In this document: positions 14,078-26,275 of the stretch, piece by piece
Position numbering within the stretch: position 1 is the stretch's first letter
Layout of the letters: each line of letters opens with the position of its first letter
Notes under the pieces: model-generated
Told to the model about the DNA's origin: nothing
The model's input: only the letters and a program-made list of their open reading frames with translations
The model's database searches: none
Position numbers and translations under genes: made by a program
NCBI RefSeq assembly: GCF_000004195.4
Contig: NC_030682.2
Coordinates: 153,699,510 to 153,763,509, forward strand
Direction: 5' to 3'
Length of the DNA: 64,000 bases
Source of the DNA: Xenopus tropicalis
Taxonomy: Eukaryota > Chordata > Amphibia > Anura > Pipidae

Positions 14078-14280
14078 AATATTTTATAGTTTTGGTTACA
14101 CAAAAACCCAGTGTAATTGCCAAACAGAGCCTTCTTTAGGATCCAGTCAACATAAGGGCTGCGAAATAGCCTATTATAACTCTCATTGGCGCCTCCAGGA
14201 ACATTTTTCATGCTTGTGTTGCTCTCCAAAATGTTTCCATTTGACTGTGGATCACAGGTATTAAAGGTTGGGGATCCCTG
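14078..14280 (-). mobile_element. Truncated hAT-type element, copy 1
   Basis: On the minus strand this starts CAGGGATCCCCAACC and continues through GAGCAACACAAGCATG, a terminus I recognise as an abundant non-autonomous hAT family of Xenopus. It stops abruptly at about 14,078 after AACCAAAACTATAAAATA, so the other end is missing. The minisatellite resumes on both sides in the same orientation, with about 17 bp of the unit missing at the junction. Family assignment is from memory of the terminus; no search was run. Confidence 0.75.
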
Positions 14281-15363
14281 CCCTACTGCAAGAGGGCACC
14301 ATGTACCTCTAAAAGAATAGATGGGCCTCCTTATCATATGTGTTCTATACTGGAATAGGGCACCATGTACCTCTACAAGAATAGATGAGCCTCCTTATCA
14401 TATGTGTTCCATACTGGAATAGGGCACCATGTAACTCTACAAGAATAGATGGGCCTCCTTATCATATGTGTTCCATACTGTAATAGGGCAACAAGTACCT
14501 CTAAGAGAATAGATGGCCCCCTTATCATATGTGTTCCATACTGTAATAGGGCAAGATGTACCTCTACAAGAATAGATTGGCCTCCTTATCATATGTGTTT
14601 CCCTACTGGAATAGGGCACCATGTACCTCTACAAGAATAGATTGGCCTCCTTATTATATGTGTTTCCCTACTGGAATAGGGCACCATGTACCTCTACAAG
14701 AATAGCTGGGCCTCCTTATTATATGTGTTCCATACTAAAATAGGGCACCATGTACCTCTACAAGAATAGATGGGCCTCCTTATCATACTGTGTTCCCCTA
14801 CTGGAAGAGGGCACCATCTACCTGTACAAGAATAGATGGGCCTCCTTATTATATGTGTTCCCCTACTGGAAGGCCACATGTACCTCTACAAGAATAGACG
14901 GGCCTCTTATTATACTTTGTCCCTCAACTTGAAGGGGGCACCATGTACCTCTATAAGAATAGATGGCCCCCCTTATTATACTGTGTTCCCCTACTGGAAG
15001 GGGGCACCATGTACCTCTACAAGAATAGATGGACCTCCTTATTATACTGTGTTCCCCTACTGGAAGGGGGCACCATGTACCTCTACAAGAATAGTTGGGC
15101 CTCCTTATTATATGTGTTCCCCTACTGGAAGGGGCACCATGTACCTCTACAAGAATAGATGGACCTCCTTATTATACTGTGTTCCCCTACTGGAAGGGGG
15201 CACCATGTACCTCTACAAGAATAGATGGGCCTCTTATTATATTGTGTCCCCCTACTGGAAGAGCACCACATACATCTACAAAAATTGGTGGACCTCCTTA
15301 TTATACTGTTTTCCCCTACTGGAAGGGAGCACCATGTACCTCTACAAGAATAGATGGACCTCC

Positions 15364-15565
15364 ATATTTTATAGTTTTGGTTACACAAAAACCCAGTGTA
15401 ATTGCCAAACAGAGCCTTCTTTAGGATCCAGTCAACATAAGGGCTTCGAAATAGCCTATTATAACTCTCATTGGCGCCTCCAGGAACATTTTTCATGCTT
15501 GTGTTGCTCTCCAAAATGTTTCCATTTGACTGTGGCTCACAGGTATTAAATGTTGGGGATCCCTG
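15364..15565 (-). mobile_element. Truncated hAT-type element, copy 2
   Basis: Nearly identical to copy 1, with the same truncation point, the same flanks and an offset of about 1.285 kb. The preceding minisatellite units share private variants with those before copy 1 (AAAAATTGGTGGACC, ACTGTTTTCCCC). It was therefore copied together with its surroundings and not inserted separately. Confidence 0.75.
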
Positions 15566-16129
15566 CCCTACTGCAAGGGGGCACCATGTACCTCTACAAG
15601 AATGGATGGACCTCTTTATTATACTGTGTTTTCCTACTGCAAGGGGGCACCATGTACCTCTACAAGAATAGATGGGCCTCTTTATTATACTGTGTTTCCC
15701 TACTGGAATAGGGCACCATGTACCTCTACAAGAATAGATTGGCCTCCTTATCATACTGTGTTCCCCTACTGGAATGGGGCACCATGTACCTCTTCAAGAA
15801 TAGCTGGGCCTCCTTATTATATGTGTTCCATACTGGAATAGGGCACCATGTACCTCTACAAGAATAGCTGGGCCTCCTTATTATATGTGTTCCATACTGG
15901 AATAGGGCACCATGTACCTCTAGAAGAATAGATGGGCCTCCTTATCATACTGTGTTCCCCTACTGGAATAGGGCACCATGTACCTCTACAAGAATAGATG
16001 GGCCTCCTTATTATACTGTGTTCCCCTACTGGAATAGGGCACTATGTACCTCTACAAGAATAGCTGGGAATCCTTATTATATGTGTTCCATACTGGAATA
16101 GGGCACCATGTACCTCTACAAGAATAAAT

Positions 16130-19100
16130 GGGCCTCCTTATCATGTGTGTTCAATATTTGAATAGGGCACCATGTACCTCTACAAGAATAGATGGGCCTC
16201 CTTATCATATGTGTTCCATACTGGAATAGGGCACCATGTACCTCTACAGGAATAGATGGGCCTCCTTATCATATGTGTTCCCCTACTGGAATAGGGCACT
16301 ATGTACCTCTACAAGAATAGCTGGGCCTCCTTATTATATGTGTTCCATACTTGAATAGGGCACCATGTACCTCTACAAGAATAGATGGGCCTCCTTATCA
16401 TATGTGTTCCATACTGGAATAGGGCACCATGTACCTCTACAAGAATAGATGGGCCTCCTTATCATATGTGTTCCATACTGGAATAGGGCACCATGTACCT
16501 CTACAAGAATAGATGGGCCTCCTTATCATATGTGTTCCCCTACTGGAATAGGACACTATGTACCTCTACAAGAATAGATGGGCCTCCTTATCATATGTGT
16601 TCCCCTACTGGAATAAGGCACCATGTACCTCTACAAGAATAGATGGGCCTCCTTATCATATGTGTTCCCCTACTGGAATAGGGCACCATGTACCTCTACA
16701 AGAATAGGTGGGCCTCCCTATCATATGTGTTCCCCTACTTGAATAGGGCACCATGTACCTCTACAAGAATAGATGGGCCTCCTTATCATACTGTATTTTT
16801 CTACTGTAATAAAGCACCATGTACCTCTACAAGAATAGATGGGCCTCCTTATTATACTGTGTTCATTACTGGAATAGGGCACCATGTACCTCTACAAGAA
16901 TAGATGGGCCTCCTTATCATATGTGTTCCCCTACTGGAATAGGGCACCATGTACCTCTACAAGAATAGATGGGCCTCCTTATCATATGTGTTCAATATTG
17001 GAATAGGGCACCATGTACCTCTACAAGAATAGATGGGCCTCCTTATCATACAGTATGTGTTCCATACTGGAATAGGGCACCATGTACCTGTACAAGAATA
17101 GATGGGCCTCCTTATCATATGTGTTCCATACTGGAATTGGGCACCATGTACCGCTACAAGAATAGATGGGCCTCCTTATCATATGTGTTCAATATTGGAA
17201 TAGGGCACCATGTACCTCTACAAAAAAAGATGGGCCTCCTTATCATATGTGTTCCATACTGGAATTGGGCACCATGTACCTCTACAAGAATAGATGGGCC
17301 TCCTTATCATATGTGTTCAATAATGGAATAGGGCACCATGTACCTCTACAAGAATAGATTGGCCTCCTTATCATATGTGTTCAATATTGGAATAGGGCAC
17401 CATGTACCTCTACAAGAATAGATGGGCCTCCTTATCATATGTGTTCAATATTGGAATTGGGCACCATGTACCTCTATAAGAATAGATGGGCCTCCTTATC
17501 ATACAGTATGTGTTCCATACTGGAATAGGGCACCATGTATCTCTACAAGAAAAGATTGGCCTCCTTATCATAAGTTTTCCATACTGGAATAGGGCACCAT
17601 GTACCTCTACAAGAATAGATGGGCATCCTTATCATATGTGTTCCATACTGGAATAGGGCACCATGTACCTCTATAAGAATAGATGGGCCTCCTTATCATA
17701 CAGTATGTGTTCCATACTGGAATAGGGCACCATGTACCTCTATAAGAATAGATGGGCCTCCTTATCATACAATATGTGTTCCATACTGGAATAGGGCATC
17801 ATGTACCTCTACAAGAATAGATGGGCCTTCTTATCATATGTGTTCCATACTGGAAGAGGGCACCATGTACCTCTACAAGAATTGATGGGCCTCCTTATCA
17901 TATGTATTCCCCTACTGGACTAGGGCACTATTTACCTCTACAAGAATACATGGGCCTCCTTATCATACTGTGTTCCCCTACTGGAATAGGGCACCGTGTA
18001 CCTCTACAAGAATACATGGGCCTCCTTATCATACTGTGTTCCCCTACTGGAATAGGGCATCATATACCTCTACAAGAATAGTTGGGCCTCCTTATTATAT
18101 GTGTTCCCCTACTTGAAGAGGGCACCATGTACCTCTACAAGAATAGATGGACCTCCTTATCATATGTGTTCCATACTGGAATAGGGCACCATGTGCCTCT
18201 ACAAGAATAGATGGGCCTCCTTATCATATGTGTTCAATATTTGAATAGGGCATCATGTACCTCTACAAGAATAGATGGGCCTCCTTATCATATGTGTTCC
18301 ATACTGGAATAGGGCACCATGTACCTCTACAGGAATAGATGGGCCTCCTTATCATATGTGTTCCCCTACTGGAATAGGGCACTATGTACCTCTACAAGAA
18401 TAGCTGGGCCTCCTTATTATATGTGTTCCATACTTGAATAGGGCACCATGTACCTCTACAAGAATAGATGGGCCTCCTTATCATATGTGTTCCATACTGG
18501 AATAGGGCACCATGTACCTCTACAAGAATAGATTGGCCTCCTTATCATATGTGTTCCCCTACTGGAATAAGGCACCATGTACCTCTACAAGAATAGATGG
18601 GCCTCCTTATCATATGTGTTCCCCTACTGGAATAGGGCACCATGTACCTCTACAAGAATAGGTGGGCCTCCCTATCATATGTGTTCCCCTACTTGAATAG
18701 GGCACCATGTACCTCTACAAGAATAGATGGGCCTCCTTATCATACTGTATTTTTCTACTGTAATAAAGCACCATGTACCTCTACAAGAATAGATGGGCCT
18801 CCTTATTATACTGTGTTCATTACTGGAATAGGGCACCATGTACCTCTACAAGAATAGATGGGCCTCCTTATCATATGTGTTCCCCTACTGGAATAGGGCA
18901 CCATGTACCTCTACAAGAATAGATGGGCCTCCTTATCATATGTGTTCAATATTGGAATAGGGCACCATGTACCTCTACAAGAATAGATGGGCCTCCTTAT
19001 CATACAGTATGTGTTCCATACTGGAATAGGGCACCATGTACCTCTACAAGAATAGATGGGCCTCCTTATCATATGTGTTCCATACTGGAATTGGGCACCA

Positions 19101-21540
19101 TGTACCGCTACAAGAATAGATGGGCCTCCTTATCATATGTGTTCAATATTGGAATAGGGCACCATGTACCTCTACAAGAAAAGATGGGCCTCCTTATCAT
19201 ATGTGTTCCATACTGGAATTGGGCACCATGTACCTCTACAAGAATAGATGGGCCTCCTTATCATATGTGTTCAATAATGGAATAGGGCACCATGTACCTC
19301 TACAAGAATAGATTGGCCTCCTTATCATATGTGTTCAATATTGGAATAGGGCACCATGTACCTCTACAAGAATAGATGGGCCTCCTTATCATATGTGTTC
19401 AATATTGGAATTGGGCACCATGTACCTCTATAAGAATAGATGGGCCTCCTTATCATACAGTATGTGTTCCATACTGGAATAGGGCACCATGTATCTCTAC
19501 AAGAAAAGATTGGCCTCCTTATCATAAGTTTTCCATACTGGAATAGGGCACCATGTACCTCTACAAGAATAGATGGGCATCCTTATCATATGTGTTCCAT
19601 ACTGGAATAGGGCACCATGTACCTCTATAAGAATAGATGGGCCTCCTTATCATACAGTATGTGTTCCATACTGGAATAGGGCACCATGTACCTCTATAAG
19701 AATAGATGGGCCTCCTTATCATACAATATGTGTTCCATACTGGAATAGGGCATCATGTACCTCTACAAGAATAGATGGGCCTTCTTATCATATGTGTTCC
19801 ATACTGGAAGAGGGCACCATGTACCTCTACAAGAATTGATGGGCCTCCTTATCATATGTATTCCCCTACTGGACTAGGGCACTATTTACCTCTACAAGAA
19901 TACATGGGCCTCCTTATCATACTGTATTCCCCTACTGGAATAGGGCACCGTGTACCTCTACAAGAATACATGGGCCTCCTTATCATACTGTGTTCCCCTA
20001 CTGGAATAGGGCATCATATACCTCTACAAGAATAGTTGGGCCTCCTTATTATATGTGTTCCCCTACTTGAAGAGGGCACCATGTACCTCTACAAGAATAG
20101 ATGGACCTCCTTATCATATGTGTTCCATACTGGAATAGGGCACCATGTGCCTCTACAAGAATAGATGGGCCTCCTTATCATATGTGTTCAATATTTGAAT
20201 AGGGCATCATGTACCTCTACAAGAATAGATGGGCCTCCTTATCATATGTGTTCCATACTGGAATAGGGCACCATGTACCTCTACAGGAATAGATGGGCCT
20301 CCTTATCATATGTGTTCCCCTACTGGAATAGGGCACCATGTACCTCTACAAGAATAGCTGGGCCTCCTTATTATATGTGTTCCATACTGGAATAGGGCAC
20401 CATGTACCTCTACAAGAATAGATGGGCCTCCTTATCATATGTGTTCCATACTGGAATAGGGCACCATGTACCTCTACAAGAATAGATGGGCCTCCTTATC
20501 ACATGTGGTCCATACTGGAATAGGGCACCATGTACCTCTACAAGAATAGATGGGCCTCCTTATCATATGTGTTCCCCTACTGGAATAGGACACTATGTAC
20601 CTCTACAAGAATAGATGGGCCTCCTTATCATATGTGTTCCCCTACTGGAATAAGGCACCATGTACCTCTACAAGAATAGGTGGGCCTCCTTATCATATGT
20701 GTTCCCCTACTGGAATAAGGCACCATGTACCTCTACAAGAATAGGTGGGCCTCCCTATCATATGTGTTCCCCTACTTGAATAGGGCACCATGTACCTCTA
20801 CAAGAATAGATGGGCCTCCTTATCATACTGTATTTTTCTACTGTAATAGGGCACCATGTACCTCTACAAGAATAGATGGGCCTCCTTATTATACTGTGTT
20901 CCATACTGGAATAGGGCACCATGTACCTCTACAAGAATAGATGGGCCTCTATATCATATGTGTTCCCCTACTGGAATAGGGCACCATGTACCTCAACAAG
21001 AATAGATGGGCCTCCTTATCATATGTGTTCAATATTGGAATAGGGCACCATGTACCTCTACAAGAATAGATGGGCCTCCTTATCATACAGTATGTGTTCC
21101 ATACTGGAATAGGGCACCATGTACCTCTACAAGAATAGATGGGCCTTCTTATCATATGTGTTCCCTACTGGAAGAGGGCACCATGTACCTCTACAAGAAT
21201 AGATGGGCCTCCTTATCATGTGTGTTCCCCTACTTGACTAGGGCACTATTTACCTCTACAAGAATACATGGGCCTCCTTATCATACTGTGTTCCCCTACT
21301 GGAATAGGGCACCGTGTACCTCTACAAGAATAGATGGGCCTCCTTATCATATTGTGTTCCCCTACTAGAAGAGGGCATCATATACCTCTACAAGAATAGT
21401 TGGGCCTCCTTATTATATGTGTTCCCCTACTTGAAGAGGGCACCATGTACCTCTACAAGAATAGATGGACCTCCTTATCATATGTGTTCCATACTGGAAT
21501 AGGGCACCATGTGCCTCTACAAGAATAGATGGGCCTCCTT
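16130..21540. repeat. Higher-order repeats of ~2 kb within the 65-bp array
   Basis: Two long near-identical blocks and a shorter third follow each other. Matching landmarks are 16,151/18,234/20,188 and 16,688/18,642/20,725. The first-to-second offset is 2,083 bp upstream of about 16,440 and 1,954 bp downstream of about 16,570, so the second block lost two monomers (about 130 bp). The third keeps them but lacks several hundred bp further on, and its match ends near 21,540. The low divergence indicates recent duplication. Confidence 0.85.
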
Positions 21541-24500
21541 ATTATATGTGTTCCCCTACTTGAATAGGGCACTATGTACCTCTACAAGAATAAATGGGCC
21601 TCCTTATCATATGTGTTCCATACTGGAATAGGGCACCATGTACCTCCACAAGAATAGATGGGCCTCCTTATCATGTGTGTTCCATACTGGAATAGGGCAC
21701 CATGTACCTCTACAAGAATAGATGGGCCTCCTTATCATATGTGTTCCATAATGGAATAGGGCACCATGTACCGCTACACGAATAGATGGGCCTCCTTATC
21801 ATATGTGTTCCATACTGGAATAGGGCACCATGTACCTCTACAAGAATAGATGGGCCTCCTTTTCATACTGTGTTCCCCTACTAGAAGAGGGCACCATGTA
21901 CCTCTACAAGAATAGTTGGGCCTCCTTATTATATGTGTTCCCCTACTTGAAGATCGCACCATGTACCTCGACAAGAATAGAAGGCCCTCCTTATGATATG
22001 TGTTCCATACTTAATTAGGGCACCATGTAACTCTACAGGAATAGATTGGCCTCCTTATCATATTTGTTCCATAAGGGAATAGGGCACCATGTACCTCTAC
22101 AAGAATCGATGGGCCTCCTTATTATACTGTGTTCCATACTTAATTAGGGCACCATGTACCTCTACAAGAATAGATGGGCCTCCTTATCATATCTGTTCTA
22201 TACTGGAATAGGGCACTATGTACCTCTACAAGAATAGATGGGCCTCCTTATCATATGTGTTCCATACTGGAATAGGGCACCATGTACCTCTACATGAATA
22301 GTTGGGCCTCCTTATCATATGTGTTCCCCTACTGGAATATGGCACCGGTTACCTCTACAAGAATAGATGGGCCTCCTTATTATACTGTGTTCCCCTACCC
22401 TACTGGAATAGGGCACTATGTACCTCTACAAGAATAGATGGGCCTCTTTATCATATGTGTTCCCTTACTGAAATAGGGCACCATGTACCTCTACAAGAAT
22501 AGATTGGCCTCCTTATTATACTGTGTTCCTCTACTGGAAGGGGGCACCATGTACCTCTACAAGAATAGATGGGCCTCCTTATCATACTGTGTTTCTCTAC
22601 TGAAATAGGGCACCATATACCTCTACAAGAATAGATGGGCCTCTTTATCATATGTGTTCAATATTTGAATAGGGCACCATGTACCTCTACAAGAATAGAT
22701 GGGCCTCCTTATCATATGTGTTCCATACTGGAATAGGGCACCATGTACCTCTGCAAGAATAGATGGGCCTCCTTATCATATGTGTTCCCCTACTGGAATA
22801 GGGCACCATGTACCTCTACAAGAATAGATGGGCCTCCTTATCATATGTGTTCAATATTTGAATAGGGCACCATGTACCTCTACAAGAATAGCTGGGCCTC
22901 CTTATTATATGTGTTCAATACTGGAATAGGGCACCATGTACCTCTACAAGAATAGATGGGCCTCCTTATCATATGTGTTCCATACTGGAATAGGGCACCA
23001 TGTACCTCTACAAGAATAGATGGGCCTCCTTATCATATGTGTTCCATACTGGAATAGGGCACCATGTACCTCTACAAGAATAGATGGGCCTCCTTATCAT
23101 ATGTGTTCCATACTTGAATAGGGCACCATGTACCTCTACAAGAATAGCTGGGCCTCCTTATTATACTGTGTTCCATACTGGAATAGGGCACCATGTACCT
23201 CTACAAGAATAGACGGGCCTCCTTATCATATGTGTTCCATACTGGAATTGGACACCATGTACCTCTACATGAATACATGGGCCTCCTTATCATATGTGTT
23301 CAATATTGGAATGGGGCACCATGTACCTCTACAAGAATAGATGGGCCTCCTTATCATATGTGTTCCATACTGGAATTGGGCACCATGTACCGCTACAAGA
23401 ATAGATGGGCCTCCTTATCATATGTGTTCAATATTGGAATAGGGCACCATGTACCTCTGCAAGAATAGATGGGCCTCCTTATCATATGTGTTCCATACTG
23501 GAATTGGCCACCATGTACCTCTACAAGAATAGATGGGCCTCCTTTTTATATGTGTTCAATATTGGAATAGGGCACCATGTACCTCTACAAGAATAGATGG
23601 GCCTCCTTATCATATGTGTTCAATATTGGAATAGGACACCATGTACCTCTACAAGAATAGATGGGCCTCCTTATCATATGTGTTCCCCTACTGGAATAGG
23701 GCACTATGTACCTCTACAAGAATAGCTGGGCCTCCTTATTATATGTGTTCATTACTGGAATAGGGCACCATGTACCTCTACAAGAATAGATGGGCCTCCT
23801 TATCATATGTGTTCCATACTGGAATAGGGCACCATGTACCTCTACAAGAATAGATGGGCCTCCTTATCATATGTGTTCCATACTGGAATAGGGCACCATG
23901 TACCTCTACAAGAATAGCTGGGCCTCCTTATTATATGTGTTCCATACTGGAATAGGGCACCATGTACCTCTACAAGAATAGATGGGCCTCCTTATCATAT
24001 GTGTTCCATACTGGAATAGGGCACCATGTACCTCTACAAGAATAGATGGGCCTCCTTATCATATGTGTTCCCCTACTTGAATAGGACACTATGTACCTCT
24101 ACAAGAATAGATGGGCCTCCTTATCATATGTGTTCCACTACTGGAATAAGGCACCATGTACCTCTACAAGAATAGATGGGCCTCCTTATCATATGTGTTC
24201 CCCTACTGGAATAGGGCACCATGTACCTCTACAAGAATAGGTGGGCCTCCCTATCATATGTGTTCCCCTACTGGAATAGGGCACCATGTACCTCAACAAG
24301 AATAGATGGGCCTCCTTATCATACTGTATTTTTCTACTGTAATAGGGCACCATGTACCTCTACAAGAATAGATGGGCCTCCTTATTATACTGTGTTCCAT
24401 ACTGGAATAGGGCACCATGTACCTCTACAAGAATAGATGGGTCTCCTTATCATACAGTATGTGTTCCATACTGGAATAGGGCACCATGTACCTCTACAAG

Positions 24501-24965
24501 AATAGATGGGCCTCCTTATCATATGTCTTCCATACTGGAATTGGACACCATGTACCGCTACAAGAATAGGTTTGCCTCCTTATCATATGTGTTCAATATA
24601 GGAATTGGGCACCATGTACCTCTACAAGAATAGACGGGCCTCCTTACCATATGTGTTCCATACTGGAATAGGGCACCATGTACCTCTACAAGAATAGATG
24701 GGCCTCCTTATCATATGTGTTCAATATTGGAATAGGGCACCATGTACCTCTACAAGAATAGATGGGCCTCTTTATCATGTGTGTTCCATACTGGAATAGG
24801 GCATCATGTACCTCTACAAGAATAGATGGGCCTCTTTATCATATGTGTTCCATACTGGAAGGGGACACCATGTACCTCTACAATAATAGATGGTCCCCCT
24901 TGTTATACAGTGTTCCCCTACTGGAAGGGGGCACCATGTACTTCTACAAGAATAGATGGACCTCC

Positions 24966-25167
24966 ATATTTTATAGTTTTGGTTACACAAAAAGCCAGTG
25001 TAATTGGCAAGTAGACCCTTCTGTAGGCTTTGAGTCAACATAGGGTGGCCAAATAGACAGTTTTAACTCTCATTGGCGCCTCCAGGAACATTTTTCATGC
25101 TTGTGTTTCTCTCCAAAATGTTTCCATTTGAATGTTGCTCACAGGTATCAAAGGTTGGGGATCCCTG
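24966..25167 (-). mobile_element. Truncated hAT-type element, copy 3
   Basis: Same two end points as copies 1 and 2 but more diverged inside (for example GCAAGTAGACCC, TCAACATAGGGTGG). It lies close to the degenerate right edge of the 65-bp array, which fits an older copy or the original insertion. Confidence 0.72.
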
Positions 25168-25557
25168 CCCTACTGCAAGAGGGCACCATGTACTTCTACA
25201 AGAATAGATGGGCCTCTTTATTATACTGTATTTCACTACTTATTATATTCCTTGTTATATTGTGGTACCCTATTGGAATGGCACTATGTACCTACAAGAA
25301 CAGATGGGCCTCCTTATTATATTATGTTGCCCTATTGGAAGGGCATCGCATACCTATACTAAAATAGCTGGGCCTCTTTAAGATTTAGTTGTGCTATACC
25401 TTAAGGGCACTATTTACCAATACAAGAATAGATGGACCTCTTTATTATATTGAGCTGCCCAACTGTAAGCACACCATGTACCTCTAAAAGAGCAGATGTG
25501 CCTCCACATGAGGTCTAACAGACAATGTCACATGACACATACATGCATTCCCCATAC

Positions 25558-25669
25558 CTTTGTCGGAGAGGTGTGTGCTGAAGTCCGTGCGGTGTCTGCC
25601 ATATACACTCTCACTATCAGCTGAGCAGAAGCCATCCTTCACCTTTTTGACCAGAAAGGACCTTGGCAT
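25558..25669 (-). CDS. scrt1: scratch1 (scrt1) first coding exon, SNAG domain
   Basis: The minus strand encodes 37 residues plus one base, starting MPRSFLVKKVK and ending in HLSDK. MPRSFLVKK is the SNAG repressor domain shared by Snail, Slug, Gfi1 and Scratch proteins. The following residues (FCSADSESVYGR, then a DK end) match Scratch1 rather than Scratch2, Snail or Gfi1. The exon ends in AAAG followed by GTATGG, a good splice donor in phase 1 and where I recall Scratch1 genes being split. Scratch1 is a neuronal C2H2 repressor; SNAG recruits co-repressors such as LSD1/CoREST. The zinc-finger exon is not in the window and should lie to the left. The start context is GAACAATGC. Identification rests on motif memory. 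Confidence 0.85.
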
Positions 25670-26007
25670 TGTTCCTCTTCCCCTCCAGAGGCAAGAGGTC
25701 GGAGCAGGGTAAGGGGTCAGGAATGACAGGGGAATGAGTGAGGGAAATGATTATAGGAGGAACCAGAACAAAAACAAGAGCGGAGGAGAGAGGTGCAGGT
25801 GGGCATAAATGTGAGCCTCCCCTCCGCTCTAGCTAAAAACAGGGACAAAATGTCCTGCTGTCAGGGTCAAAGAGAATGAGCCTGTGGAAGGCCAGGTGTG
25901 TGGCCCCAACCCTCAGAATTAGGGCTGCCTCTGCTGGGTACCATGGGTCTGGATAATGCAGCACTGGGCAGTGACCAAATGTTTCCTGCAGCTTCCAGCC
26001 TGTCAAG
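25670..26007 (-). other. scrt1: Sequence upstream of scrt1 start, probable 5' UTR and proximal region
   Basis: This is about 340 bp of mostly unique sequence between the scrt1 start codon and the 38-bp array. On the minus strand the part next to the ATG is purine-rich (GGAGGGGAAGAGGAAC). I see no clear TATA box at a convincing distance and no second exon with splice sites that I can defend. The right part (about 25,900-26,007) leads into the repeat unit. Confidence 0.45.
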
Positions 26008-26275
26008 AACTGGCCAGGGCCTTGGGTCCTCACTGCAGCTTTCAGCACTGGCCAGGGCCTTGGGTCCTCACTGCAGCTTTCAGCACTGGCCAGGGCCTTG
26101 GGTCCTCACTGCAGCTTTCAGCACTGGCCAGGGCCTTGGGTCCTCACTGCAGCTTTCAGCACTTGCCAGGGTCTTGGGTCCTCACTGCAGCTTTCAGCAC
26201 TGGCCAGGGCCTTGGGTCCTCACTGCAGCTTTCAGCACTGGCCAGGGCCTTGGGTCCTCACTGCAGCTTTCAGCT
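26008..26275. repeat. 38-bp minisatellite, about 7 copies
   Basis: The unit CACTGGCCAGGGCC, TTGGGTCCTCACTGC, AGCTTTCAG recurs every 38 bp (for example 26,046 and 26,084) with almost no change. It shares the words CAGG, TTGGGTCCT, GCAG and TTTCAGCAC with the adjoining 45-bp unit, so the two arrays probably share an ancestor. Confidence 0.93.

Larger units (their letters stand above)
11977..25504. repeat. ~65-bp minisatellite, about 200 copies
   Basis: The unit runs TTCCCCTACTGGAAG, GGGCACCATGTACCTC, TACAAGAATAGATGGG, CCTCCTTATTATACTGTG (64-67 bp). The left part uses mostly the ACTGTGTTCCCCTACTGGAAG form. From about 15,800 the CATATGTGTTCCATACTGGAATAG form dominates. The array is interrupted by three copies of one hAT fragment and contains higher-order repeats. 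Units after about 25,170 are diverged, and the last recognisable piece ends near 25,504, about 55 bp from the scrt1 splice donor. The ORFs across it are repetition artefacts. Confidence 0.96.

Noticed and set aside
11865..25043. Frames of up to 282 codons across the 65-bp array
   Set aside because: They repeat one 21-22-residue peptide per unit and occur in many phases and on both strands; repeat artefacts.
1..25500. Search for the scrt1 zinc-finger exon on the minus strand
   Set aside because: No frame with C2H2 spacing or the conserved finger linkers is present in unique segments, so exon 2 is not in this window.
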